This document shows, piece by piece, positions 44,833 through 52,255 of a stretch of DNA of 64,000 nucleotides. The DNA is from Paraglaciecola arctica BSs20135 (lineage in GTDB: Bacteria > Pseudomonadota > Gammaproteobacteria > Enterobacterales > Alteromonadaceae), in the NCBI RefSeq assembly GCF_000314995.1, contig NZ_BAEO01000055.1:269344-333343 (forward strand), written 5' to 3'. Under the pieces are notes generated by a model that saw only the letters and a list, made by a program, of their open reading frames with translations, was not told the DNA's origin and did not search any database. The position numbers and the translations under genes were made by a program. Every line of letters starts with the position of its first letter. Position 1 is the first letter of the stretch.

Positions 44833-44880
44833 GCCGATGATTTTGTTAGGTATAATATTTAATATACAGAGAGTTGGCTG

Positions 44881-45513
44881 GTGATTAGCACCTTTGTTCA
44901 AGGTGTGTTGGTATCTGGCGGTTTGATTATCGCCATAGGTGCTCAAAATGCCTTTATTTTAAGACAAGGTTTGCTGGGACAAAAAGTCCTATATGCCTGT
45001 GCACTATGTTTTGTTATTGATGCGGTGTTAATTACCCTTGGCATATTAGGCGTAGGTTCAATTTTACAAAGATCGCCATTTTTTCTTAATTCCTTAGCCT
45101 CACTAGGCGCAATATTTTTGTATTGGTATGGTGGTAACTCATTTTTTAGAGCTTACAAAGGAAATAGCCATTTACATGTAGAGCAGGGAACCAAGAACGA
45201 ACAGTCACTGGCAAAATTAATGTTAACTACCTTGGCGATAACACTTCTTAATCCACATGTATATTTGGATACTTTAGTTATCATTGGAGGCATAGGCGGT
45301 ACATTAGACCATCTGGAGAAACGTTGGTTTTTATTCGGCTCAGTGGTGGCATCATTTGTGTGGTTTTTTGGCTTAGGTTACGCCTCCAAGAAACTTATAC
45401 CGCTTTTTGAGAACAGTAAAACTTGGGTAGTGTTAGATATTATTATTGGTTTAGTGATGACTTGGATTGCCACAGGCTTAGCTATTTTTGTTTATCAGAA
45501 CCTCATGGTATGA
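44881..45513 (+). CDS. LysE/ArgO-family amino acid exporter
   Basis: 210 residues from a GTG start. It has six predicted helices and the family signature GAQNAFILRQGLLG near residue 20, followed by NPHVYLDTLVIIGG, a conserved stretch of the ArgO/LysE branch. These carriers export basic amino acids such as arginine or lysine. No LysG/ArgP-type regulator is adjacent. The pseudouridine synthase gene begins 16 bases beyond its stop. Confidence 0.85.
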   Translation: MISTFVQGVLVSGGLIIAIGAQNAFILRQGLLGQKVLYACALCFVIDAVLITLGILGVGSILQRSPFFLNSLASLGAIFLYWYGGNSFFRAYKGNSHLHVEQGTKNEQSLAKLMLTTLAITLLNPHVYLDTLVIIGGIGGTLDHLEKRWFLFGSVVASFVWFFGLGYASKKLIPLFENSKTWVVLDIIIGLVMTWIATGLAIFVYQNLMV

Positions 45514-45529
45514 GTCAAAGTTGAATACT

Positions 45530-46195
45530 ATGCTAATAGATAATTTTGTAGCTCCAGTTTGCCTCGAAAAAATTGAAATATTGTTTGAAGATGAATATTT
45601 GCTTGTTATCAACAAACCTAGCGGATTATTGAGTTTATCAGGTAAAAATCCCTTAAATAAAGATTCCGTACATTATCGGCTCGCTCAGCAATATCCTGAT
45701 ATCAGGTTGACCCATCGTTTAGATCTTGGCACATCTGGAATAATGGTATTAGCTAAAAACAAAGAGGTTAATGCAAATCTGACTAAACAATTTCAAGCAC
45801 GAAGCGTAATAAAACGATACGTCAGTATTTTAGCTGGAAAAGTGAAGGACAATGAGGGGCTAATTGATTTACCCATAGCCAAGGACAAATTACTTTTTCC
45901 GCGACTTAAAATTTGTCATCAAGATGGCAAATCAGCTCAGAGTCACTATCAAGTTACCCAAAGATGGCAAGAGCCAGAGCGCACTAGCGTCATTTTTAAG
46001 CCTTTAACCGGCAGAACACATCAATTACGTATCCATAGTCAGGCAATTGGTCATCCCATTTTAGGCTGCGACTTGTATGGTACTGACAAAACCTTAGGCA
46101 TGGCACCAAGATTGATGTTACATGCCCTAGACATCACTTTTAATCATCCTCATTCATTAGACAGAATAACCTTGCTCAGCCCTAGTCCTTTTTAG
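45530..46195 (+). CDS. RluA-family rRNA/tRNA pseudouridine synthase
   Basis: 221 residues from the ATG at 45530; the frame extends to a TTG at 45488 inside the exporter gene, and a TTG at 45521 is another option. Motif I is VINKPSGLLSL, the catalytic Asp is in LTHRLDLGTSGIMVLAKN, and GRTHQLRIHSQAIGHPILGCDLYG is motif III. No S4 domain is present, which fits RluA-type rather than RluC/D-type enzymes. The target uridine cannot be read from sequence. Confidence 0.87.
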   Translation: MLIDNFVAPVCLEKIEILFEDEYLLVINKPSGLLSLSGKNPLNKDSVHYRLAQQYPDIRLTHRLDLGTSGIMVLAKNKEVNANLTKQFQARSVIKRYVSILAGKVKDNEGLIDLPIAKDKLLFPRLKICHQDGKSAQSHYQVTQRWQEPERTSVIFKPLTGRTHQLRIHSQAIGHPILGCDLYGTDKTLGMAPRLMLHALDITFNHPHSLDRITLLSPSPF

Positions 46196-46896
46196 ATATT
46201 AATAAAGGCAGCCAATAAACCAATGAGTCCTCCAAACACACCACCCCAAACGACCAACCAACCTAAGTGTTCTTTAATCATTTTTTGAATGATGTCTTTG
46301 ACCATTTTTGGGGTTAGTTCATCTAAACGCTGTTCAACTATCAGGGTGATTTTTTTGTGTAGGTCGTCTTGCATCTCGGGTTGTTTGAGCTCATCTTGCA
46401 ATAATACTGCGAAAGCTGGCTGTTGAGTGATGTTGAGTATAGCCTCTTGCATTTTATCGACAAATGGTTGGCGCATTGGCTCTAGTGCTTCAATACCTCC
46501 AAACATGCCTAACATTTGGCCAAATGAAGACTCCTGAATAACAGTCACTAAGGAATCGAATGTAGGGGCCAAATCTACTTTTTTAATAATAGGGCTAAAG
46601 TTTACTTCTAAAGGTTGATTATTATCTGCAAGAAAACGTTGAATGTTGTCGCTACTAAAAAATTGCTCCATCACTAAATGATGAATGCCGGCTTTAAAAT
46701 CTTCAAAACGCTCGGGTATGACTCCAGATCCATATAGTCCAGGTACTTTTTCAAATAACATATGTATCGCTAACCAATTGGTGATGGCACCAGACAAAGC
46801 AAATAGGCCAACCATTTTTACTATATTGTTATCTAATAAAAAACCAATGATTACTAAAGCTAAGGCTAATCCATTAGTTATCAAACTTTTGTTCAA
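46192..46896 (-). CDS. DUF445 family membrane protein
   Basis: About 234 residues from a TTG at 46896, chosen because GGAG lies 8 bases upstream; the frame also reaches a TTG at 46959. The N-terminal membrane segment includes ALALVIIGFLLDN and the conserved LSGAITNWLAIHMLFEKVPGLYGSGVIPERFEDFK. The protein ends in WLVVWGGVFGGLIGLLAAF, a second anchor. DUF445 proteins (YheB/YtwI type) are widespread envelope proteins of unknown function. It is downstream of the YgjV gene on the same strand. The last codon overlaps the convergent pseudouridine synthase gene by 4 bases. Confidence 0.78.
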   Translation of the reverse strand: MNKSLITNGLALALVIIGFLLDNNIVKMVGLFALSGAITNWLAIHMLFEKVPGLYGSGVIPERFEDFKAGIHHLVMEQFFSSDNIQRFLADNNQPLEVNFSPIIKKVDLAPTFDSLVTVIQESSFGQMLGMFGGIEALEPMRQPFVDKMQEAILNITQQPAFAVLLQDELKQPEMQDDLHKKITLIVEQRLDELTPKMVKDIIQKMIKEHLGWLVVWGGVFGGLIGLLAAFINI

Positions 46897-46955
46897 AATG
46901 TGTACTCCGAATAGGGTTTTAATTAGGTGTGGTTTTATCAATGAAATGGAGTTTA

Positions 46956-47423
46956 TCAATGTTCTGTACTTTGAACAGCCCCATCTTTTAATAACTTAAG
47001 CATGGTACGACTATTGATGGCTAAAAATATAGTTTCAATGATAACGCCACCAATCGAGCCTACAAAAAAATTATGAGTGAACCAACAAACCGTTCCAATA
47101 GACATGAATAAGCGCATACGAATGCCTTTCTCACGAAACAACGCCCAAGTACCGAATGTGGTTCCTATCACCGGTAATAAGTGCACCCATTGATTAGTGT
47201 TGGGTATAGCTAAAAGCCAAGCTCCAATAAAAAACGAGATCATGACCCACTTATTATCTGTATGACTAGAAATATAATTTCTGGCGCTACCAAGCAATGC
47301 CATTAAGGCGCCTGCCCATTGTTCAAGCATAAAAAAGTGTAGCGCCATAAACAGAGTAAATACTGTGAGGTAATAGCGAAGTTTTTGGTCGTCTTTTTGA
47401 AAAAATCCACTTACCCCTACCAC
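46956..47423 (-). CDS. YgjV-family inner-membrane protein (start uncertain)
   Basis: 155 residues from GTG 47423. The family core is clear: VGVSGFFQKDDQKLRYYLTV, LLPVIGTTFGTWALFREKGIRMR and NFFVGSIGGVIIETIF, with several membrane helices. However, the frame continues upstream in family-like sequence (FWQAPWAQTLGFIALVV) to the TAG complement at 47508-47510, with no ATG, GTG or TTG before 47423. The intact E. coli protein starts about 20 residues earlier. Either an AUC/AUA-type start is used, the start codon has mutated, or the protein is N-terminally shortened. Confidence 0.75.
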   Translation of the reverse strand: MVGVSGFFQKDDQKLRYYLTVFTLFMALHFFMLEQWAGALMALLGSARNYISSHTDNKWVMISFFIGAWLLAIPNTNQWVHLLPVIGTTFGTWALFREKGIRMRLFMSIGTVCWFTHNFFVGSIGGVIIETIFLAINSRTMLKLLKDGAVQSTEH

Positions 47424-47511
47424 AAGGGCAATAAACCCTAGGGTTTGCGCCCAAGGGGCCTGCCAAAATAAGGCGTTAACAAATTCGATTATATTGATGA
47501 TGGAAGTCTAG

Positions 47512-47669
47512 TGGCATAATTAATTGAACGGATATTGTACTTGTCGATTAACCGTTTGGATAATTAATAAATAATATAACTTAGCCTGTAGCTTCTGTTT
47601 TGGAAGAGCTTTAGTTGGATTTACTGATGCTTGTTTGACAACAACTAGTCAATGTAACTATCTTTCTCC
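47512..47669. other. Intergenic region upstream of the tRNA-Trp promoter
   Basis: No credible gene is visible. A TTGACA at 47635-47640 has no good -10 partner. Together with the tRNA leader (47698-47822) this makes about 310 bases without a protein gene. The leader contains ATTTTTC/GAAAAAT and TTGGA/TCCAA hairpins. Confidence 0.4.
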
Positions 47670-47697
47670 TTGAATCCCCTTCACCAATAAGTATAAT
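47670..47697 (+). promoter_or_regulatory. Promoter of the tRNA-Trp-secE-nusG transcript
   Basis: TTGAAT (47670-47675) and TATAAT (47692-47697) are 16 bp apart, followed by ACGCCTCCC, a GC-rich discriminator typical of stable-RNA promoters under stringent control. Transcription would begin about 120 bases before the tRNA. Confidence 0.72.
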
Positions 47698-47822
47698 ACG
47701 CCTCCCTTCTTGATAGTGATTCAGAATTTTTCCCGAAAAATCGATGATTCAACAAGGTTGATGTAACTAAAATTTGCGCGGTTGGATAGTAATTATTATG
47801 TCCAACAACGACACTAAGTTTT

Positions 47823-47899
47823 AGGGGTGTAGTTCCAATTGGTAGAACAGCGGTCTCCAAAACCGATGGTTGGGGGTTCGAATCCCTCCACCCCTGCCA
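47823..47899 (+). tRNA. trpT: tRNA-Trp (anticodon CCA)
   Basis: A full cloverleaf is visible: acceptor strands AGGGGTG (47823-47829) and CACCCCT, D-stem GTTC/GAAC, anticodon loop CTCCAAA with CCA at 47857-47859, T-loop TTCGAAT, discriminator G and encoded CCA at 47897-47899. It carries tryptophan to UGG codons. Immediately downstream lie two repeat units that copy its last 19 bases, then secE. All probably belong to one transcript from the promoter at 47670-47697. Confidence 0.97.
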
Positions 47900-48072
47900 C
47901 AAATAGGTAGAAGACCAGAGTTGATCTCTGGTGATAAAGTAACATAGGTATTGAAGGTAGAGGGGTGAGAACGCCCACGGTCGACAAATCGTCGGGAACG
48001 ATTTGAACCGCGACAGCGCCGCTTGCGGTCAGTTGCATGGACGCAACTGAGGTAATCCCTCCACCCCTGCCA
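47900..48072 (+). ncRNA. tRNA-tailed repeat unit A (possible tRNA-like RNA)
   Basis: A 173-base unit ends in AATCCCTCCACCCCTGCCA (48054-48072), identical to the last 19 bases of the tRNA-Trp gene. Inside are four hairpins: ACCAGAG/CTCTGGT (47914-47932), CAAATCGT/ACGATTTG (47985-48005), ACCGC/GCGGT (48007-48029) and TCAGTTGC/GCAACTGA (48029-48050). At 47961-47967 lies AGGGGTG, an exact copy of the tRNA 5' acceptor strand. It could pair with CACCCCT in the tail to close a 112-base branched structure ending in CCA. A similar repeat architecture is known after E. coli tyrT. The function is unknown. Confidence 0.7.
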
Positions 48073-48318
48073 AAATTAGGCAGAAGTCTAGAGTTGATCT
48101 CTGGGCTTAAAGTAGAATAGGTATTGAAGGTAGAGGGTGAGAACGCCCACGGTTTGACTAATTTTTCTGGAATAAATTAGAACATGCGGAGCATGGCCCC
48201 GAAGGGGTGTAAGGCAGGAAGCCTGAAATACTAATTTGTCTGGAACGATTTGAACCGCGTTAGCGCCGCTTGCGGTCAGTTACAGGACGTAACTGAGGTA
48301 ATCCCTCCACCCCTGCCA
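48073..48318 (+). ncRNA. tRNA-tailed repeat unit B (longer copy)
   Basis: This is a second copy of unit A, ending in the same 19 bases (48300-48318) just before the secE leader. It carries a 73-base insertion flanked by CTAATTTTTCTGGAA (48158-48172) and CTAATTTGTCTGGAA (48231-48245). The insertion adds CTAATTT/AAATTAG, CATGC/GCATG, CCCC/GGGG and AGGC/GCCT hairpins. The last hairpin reads TCAGTTAC/GTAACTGA, where a G-C pair of unit A has become A-T on both sides. The internal acceptor-like strand is AGGGTG, one G shorter than in unit A. This keeps the RNA fold but changes the sequence. Confidence 0.68.
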
Positions 48319-48384
48319 TATTTTTGGCAAAAAGTGTCCCCATATTAGGTGACTACGTAACGAGTAAGAGAGTTAGGGTTTAGC

Positions 48385-48762
48385 ATGAGCGAAAATACAG
48401 AAAACAATTCCAACCCATTAGATATGTTGAGATGGTTGGTTATATTTGGTTTGTTAGGTGGCGTAGTTGCTGTTAACCACTTTTTCCCAGAGCTTTCGGT
48501 TCTGTATATTGCCCTTATTGCTGTTGCGGCCGTGGGTATTGCCGGGTTTATTGCTTCAACCACAGTCAAAGGCAGCACTTTTATTACGTTTGCAAAAGAA
48601 GCTCGCATTGAAGTACGCAAAGTTGTGTGGCCCACTCGTCAAGAAACAACGACTACCACTATGATTGTATTGGCCGCCACTGTTGTTATGGCACTTCTTT
48701 TGTGGGGCCTAGACGGAATCATCGTTGAGATTGTCTCATTTATAACTGGGTTAGGAATTTAG
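48385..48762 (+). CDS. secE: Preprotein translocase subunit SecE
   Basis: 125 residues with three membrane helices: two near residues 14-33 and 38-58, and the conserved C-terminal one after ARIEVRKVVWPTRQETTTTTMIV. The KVVWPT(R) motif is diagnostic of SecE. It forms the SecYEG channel that moves proteins across the inner membrane. The three-helix form is typical of gammaproteobacteria. It follows the tRNA-tailed repeats and precedes nusG by 3 bases. Confidence 0.97.
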   Translation: MSENTENNSNPLDMLRWLVIFGLLGGVVAVNHFFPELSVLYIALIAVAAVGIAGFIASTTVKGSTFITFAKEARIEVRKVVWPTRQETTTTTMIVLAATVVMALLLWGLDGIIVEIVSFITGLGI

Positions 48763-48765
48763 ACT

Positions 48766-49302
48766 ATGTCAGATAAAAAATGGTATGTGGTTCAAGCTTT
48801 CTCTGGTTATGAAGGCCGTGTTCAAAAAACCTTGTTAGAGCATATTAAAATGCACGAAATGGAAGACTTCTTTGGTGAGATTTTAGTACCTACCGAAGAA
48901 GTGGTTGAAATGCGTGCAGGACAACAAAGAAAAAGTGAACGTAAGTTTTTCCCTGGTTACGTACTTGTGCAAATGGATATGAATGAAGATTCTTGGCATT
49001 TAGTGAAAAGTGTACCTCGTGTTTTAGGTTTTATTGGTGGTACCTCTGACCGTCCTGCGCCTATTACTACAAGAGAAGCCGATGCTATTTTAAACCGTCT
49101 TCAAGAAGGTGTTGATAAACCAAAACCAAAAACATTATTCGAACCAGGCGAAGTGGTACGTGTTACCGATGGTCCATTTGCGGATTTCAATGGTGTGGTC
49201 GAAGAAGTCGATTACGAAAAAAGCCGCTTAAAAGTATCTGTACTTATATTTGGTCGTTCAACACCAGTAGAGCTAGAGTTTGGTCAGGTAGAAAAAGGCT
49301 AA
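48766..49302 (+). CDS. nusG: Transcription elongation/antitermination factor NusG
   Basis: 178 residues. The NGN domain begins [24 protein letters not shown] and contains [32 protein letters not shown]. The C-terminal KOW domain is [22 protein letters not shown]. It binds RNA polymerase and couples it to Rho or to the ribosome. It is co-transcribed with secE (3-base gap), and a hairpin terminator follows its stop codon. Confidence 0.98.
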   Translation: MSDKKWYVVQAFSGYEGRVQKTLLEHIKMHEMEDFFGEILVPTEEVVEMRAGQQRKSERKFFPGYVLVQMDMNEDSWHLVKSVPRVLGFIGGTSDRPAPITTREADAILNRLQEGVDKPKPKTLFEPGEVVRVTDGPFADFNGVVEEVDYEKSRLKVSVLIFGRSTPVELEFGQVEKG

Positions 49303-49326
49303 GTAGGCCATACCGATATCACTTAG

Positions 49327-49352
49327 AAAAGGATGCGCTCAGCATCCTTTTT
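49327..49352 (+). terminator. Intrinsic terminator after nusG
   Basis: GGATGC (49331-49336) pairs with GCATCC (49342-49347) across a 5-base loop, flanked by AAAA and followed by TTTTT. It lies 25 bases after the nusG stop and ends the tRNA-Trp-secE-nusG transcript. Confidence 0.85.
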
Positions 49353-49404
49353 GTAATTTACCTTCCCACTAAGCACAAAAAGTTAAATTGTCAAACATTA
49401 AGGC

Positions 49405-49433
49405 TTGTGCCCGCCTAAAGATTCATCTATAAT
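49405..49433 (+). promoter_or_regulatory. Promoter of rplK-rplA
   Basis: TTGTGC (49405-49410) and a perfect TATAAT (49428-49433) are separated by 17 bp. The following TCGCGACCC is a GC-rich discriminator nearly identical to that of the rpsL (str) promoter. It gives an rplK leader of about 83 bases. Confidence 0.75.
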
Positions 49434-49522
49434 TCGCGACCCTATTTTGTTGAACGGGAAGCCGACAGAGTAAGCATACTCAGTGTTTACAAGGCGTTAC
49501 ACCCAAATTAGAGAGTATTATC

Positions 49523-49951
49523 ATGGCGAAGAAAGTCACTGGCTTAATTAAGCTACAAGTTGCGGCAGGTGCTGCAAACCCTAGTCCACCAGTTGGTCCT
49601 GCACTAGGTCAACATGGTGTGAACATCATGGAATTCTGTAAAGCGTTTAACGCAAAAACAGAAGCTCTAGAAAAAGGCGCTCCAGTACCAGTAGAAATTA
49701 CTGTTTACGAAGATCGTTCTTTTACCTTCATAACCAAAACGCCTCCTGCTGCTTTCTTACTTATGAAAGCTGCTGGTATTAAAAGTGGTTCTGGCCGTCC
49801 TAACACTGAAAAAGTGGGTAAAGTGACGCGCGCGCAATTGGAAGAAATTGCTAAAACTAAAGAACCTGATTTGACTGCAGCAAGTATAGATGCAGCAGTA
49901 AACACCATCGCTGGCTCTGCACGCAGCATGGGCTTAGTGGTTGAGGGGTAA
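49523..49951 (+). CDS. rplK: 50S ribosomal protein L11
   Basis: 142 residues. The N-terminal domain [36 protein letters not shown] includes the proline-rich linker region that contacts the GTPase centre, and the C-terminal domain ends [14 protein letters not shown]11 binds 23S rRNA at the site that controls factor binding and RelA activation. In E. coli the rplK-rplA operon is repressed by L1, and the same layout is kept here, with rplA starting 3 bases after the stop. Confidence 0.99.
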   Translation: MAKKVTGLIKLQVAAGAANPSPPVGPALGQHGVNIMEFCKAFNAKTEALEKGAPVPVEITVYEDRSFTFITKTPPAAFLLMKAAGIKSGSGRPNTEKVGKVTRAQLEEIAKTKEPDLTAASIDAAVNTIAGSARSMGLVVEG

Positions 49952-49954
49952 GAC

Positions 49955-50650
49955 ATGGCTAAATTATCAAAACGCGCTCGCTTAGTTAAAGAAAAAGTTG
50001 ACGTGACAAAAGAATATGCATTTAGCGAAGCGGTTGCTTTGTTAAAAGAATTGGCCACTGCTAAGTTCGCAGAAAGTGTTGACGTTGCCGTTAACCTTGG
50101 TATCGATGCACGTAAATCTGATCAAAACGTTCGTGGCGCAACTGTATTACCAAATGGTACAGGTAAAGACGTACGCGTTGCAGTATTTACTCAAGGTGCA
50201 AACGCTGAAGCCGCTAAAGAAGCCGGTGCTGACATTGTTGGCATGGAAGACTTAGCCGAGTTAGTGAAAAAAGGCGAAATGAACTTTGACGTTGTTGTTG
50301 CTTCTCCAGATGCAATGCGCGTTGTTGGTCAGTTAGGTCAAATCTTAGGCCCACGTGGTCTTATGCCTAACCCTAAAACTGGTACGGTTACACCAGACGT
50401 TGCTACAGCAGTTAAAAATGCTAAAGCGGGTCAGGTTCGTTATCGTAACGACAAAAACGGTATTATCCATGCAAGCATTGGTAAAATCGCTTTTGAATCA
50501 AAGCAAATTCAAGAAAACTTGGCAGCATTGCTAGAAGCGCTTAACAAAGCTAAGCCTTCTTCAGCTAAAGGTACTTTCATTAAGAAAATCAGCCTTAGCA
50601 CAACAATGGGTGCGGGTGTTTCTGTAGACCAAGCTAGTTTAGACGCTTAA
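49955..50650 (+). CDS. rplA: 50S ribosomal protein L1
   Basis: 231 residues, standard length. The core motif is [28 protein letters not shown], and the N-terminus is [19 protein letters not shown]1 forms the mobile stalk near the E site and, in E. coli, represses its own operon by binding the rplK leader. It is directly coupled to rplK. It precedes the L10 leader. Confidence 0.99.
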   Translation: MAKLSKRARLVKEKVDVTKEYAFSEAVALLKELATAKFAESVDVAVNLGIDARKSDQNVRGATVLPNGTGKDVRVAVFTQGANAEAAKEAGADIVGMEDLAELVKKGEMNFDVVVASPDAMRVVGQLGQILGPRGLMPNPKTGTVTPDVATAVKNAKAGQVRYRNDKNGIIHASIGKIAFESKQIQENLAALLEALNKAKPSSAKGTFIKKISLSTTMGAGVSVDQASLDA

Positions 50651-50705
50651 ATTAGTTGGTTTGACAGGCATTTAGTTGTCTGTTTCTCTGTAACGGTTGT
50701 GGGTT

Positions 50706-50886
50706 GGAGTCTGAGTTTAGCTTTTCGAAAAATCAGCTAAACGACAGACTCCCGTCCAAGACCGCAGGCGTAAGTTGGCGAATGAAGTAAGAGAGCATTC
50801 GCCTAGATAGTGATTTTATAGTCACGTGTCGCAAACAACTTACTTAAAACGCAAGCCTGCGCAGACGGTGGTTTCGACTCAGACTC
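50706..50886 (+). ncRNA. L10 (rplJ) autoregulatory leader RNA
   Basis: The 367 bases between rplA and rplJ contain a branched RNA. A local hairpin pairs GGAGTCTG with CAGACTCC (50706-50713, 50745-50752), enclosing GTTTAGCT/AGCTAAAC. Further stems are GCAGGC/GCCTGC (50764-50769, 50855-50860), GTAAGTTG/CAACTTAC (50770-50777, 50836-50843) and GGCGAATG/CATTCGCC (50777-50784, 50796-50803). A distant CTCAGACTC (50878-50886) can instead pair with GAGTCTGAG (50707-50715), which excludes the first hairpin. In E. coli, L10-L12 binds this leader and blocks rplJ translation. Confidence 0.78.
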
Positions 50887-51017
50887 TCTGGGATTAACGA
50901 ACACCGTAGAGCGGTGGATTTACTCAAGTTAACCCTTAAGTAATGATATCAATCTGTGAATCCTGAAACGGATATTTCTAAAAGAAATGATGTTTCAGAC
51001 TTTAAGAGGTGAACTCA

Positions 51018-51536
51018 GTGGCATTAGGCTTAGCAGCAAAAAAAGAGATCGTAGCAGAGATAAACGATGTTGCGTCTCGAGCTCTATCTGTTGCCGTCGC
51101 TGAATACCGTGGCATGGAAGTAGCAGAATTAACTGACCTTCGTGTTAAAGCCCGTGAACAAGGTGTTTACTTACGAGTAGTTCGTAACACCCTTGCAAAA
51201 CTCGCTTTAGCTGATAGTAAGTTTTCTGATATGGACAGTGCTTTAACTGGTCCGTTAATTTATGGTTTTTCCATAGATGCACCTGGTAGTGCTGCTCGTC
51301 TTTTTAAAGACTATGCAAAAACTAACAGTAAGTTAAATGTAACTGCACTTTCTATTGGTAGTGGTTTATTGGGTCCAGATAAATTGGATGCAGTGGCTTC
51401 ACTTCCTACCCGCGACGAAGCGTTGGCAAGATTACTTGCTACCTTCAAAGCACCTGTCGAGAAATTCGTTCGTACTATCAACGAAGTTCCTGGCAAGTTT
51501 GTGCGCGTATTGGCGGCGATCAAAGACGAAAAATAA
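51018..51536 (+). CDS. rplJ: 50S ribosomal protein L10
   Basis: 172 residues from GTG 51018, giving [15 protein letters not shown], aligned with E. coli L10 (MALNLQDKQAIVAEV). An AGAGGTGA ribosome site lies 5 bases upstream; an in-frame GTG at 51009 overlaps it and is not the start. Motifs include [16 protein letters not shown] and [20 protein letters not shown]10 anchors the L7/L12 stalk and represses its own operon through the leader upstream. Confidence 0.98.
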   Translation: MALGLAAKKEIVAEINDVASRALSVAVAEYRGMEVAELTDLRVKAREQGVYLRVVRNTLAKLALADSKFSDMDSALTGPLIYGFSIDAPGSAARLFKDYAKTNSKLNVTALSIGSGLLGPDKLDAVASLPTRDEALARLLATFKAPVEKFVRTINEVPGKFVRVLAAIKDEK

Positions 51537-51589
51537 TTTTCGACTTTGGCATTATAAATTTTTAACATTAAACCCAGGAGTTTAGAGAA

Positions 51590-51961
51590 ATGGCTCTAAC
51601 TAAAGATGATATATTAAACGCTATTGCTGAAATGCCAGTAATGGAACTAGTTGAACTAATTGAAGCGGCTGAAGAAAAATTCAACGTTTCTGCTGCAGCA
51701 GCTGTTGCTGTTGCTGGTCCAGCTGCAGCTGCAGAAGCTGTTGAAGAGCAATCTGAATTTGATGTTGTTATGACATCTTTCGGCGCTAACAAAGTATCTG
51801 TAATCAAAGCTGTACGTACTGCTACTGGTCTTGGATTGAAAGAAGCTAAAACATTAGTTGAAGCTGCTCCAACACCTGTAAAAGAAGGCGTAGCTAAAGC
51901 AGAAGCTGAAGAACTTAAGAAGACGCTTGAAGAAGCTGGCGCTGAAGTTGAGCTTAAATAA
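51590..51961 (+). CDS. rplL: 50S ribosomal protein L7/L12
   Basis: 123 residues. The N-terminal dimerisation part is followed by an Ala-rich hinge ([18 protein letters not shown]) and the C-terminal domain ([38 protein letters not shown]). This is the acidic stalk protein that recruits translation GTPases. Codon use is strongly biased, as expected for a very highly expressed gene. A strong hairpin lies between it and rpoB. Confidence 0.99.
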   Translation: MALTKDDILNAIAEMPVMELVELIEAAEEKFNVSAAAAVAVAGPAAAAEAVEEQSEFDVVMTSFGANKVSVIKAVRTATGLGLKEAKTLVEAAPTPVKEGVAKAEAEELKKTLEEAGAEVELK

Positions 51962-52001
51962 TAATCTGTCTAACCACAGAATATTAGCCTGAAATGGCAT
52001 A

Positions 52002-52032
52002 GGCTGGTGACTTTTTAGTCACCAGCCTTTTT
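52002..52032 (+). terminator. rplL-rpoB attenuator hairpin
   Basis: GGCTGGTGACT (52002-52012) and AGTCACCAGCC (52017-52027) form a perfect 11-bp stem with a TTTT loop, followed by TTTTT. In E. coli a partial terminator at this place lowers rpoBC expression relative to the ribosomal proteins. The remaining 220 bases to rpoB hold no gene. Confidence 0.9.
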
Positions 52033-52255
52033 GCGCTGTAGGATTTACTATTTTCATCCTTTGATATTAGTCCTAATGAAGAAGTGCAAATTGCAGATAA
52101 AGCTAAATAAAACCAATAAGTTAAGTAAGCCTCTTAATGACTTTGGTAAAAGTTTTTCTGTAAACTTAAAGGGTAGCGGAAGTTTGTTTAGCTTTATGTC
52201 TTTATAGACATCTAGTTAGGCAGGTTGGGTCAAAAATCGGCAGGCTGAGGAACCC

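Noticed and set aside
47681..48038. Two minus-strand open frames reading GWRDSNPQPSVLETAVLPIG and VEGFEPPTIGFGDRCSTNW
   Set aside because: These are the reverse complement of the tRNA-Trp gene and the first repeat unit, a well-known kind of false protein.
47881..48318. Integrative element attachment sites (direct repeats of the tRNA 3' end)
   Set aside because: The 19-bp repeats look like att sites, but the enclosed segments are only 173 and 246 bp, contain no integrase and are copies of each other. A tandem RNA repeat fits better.
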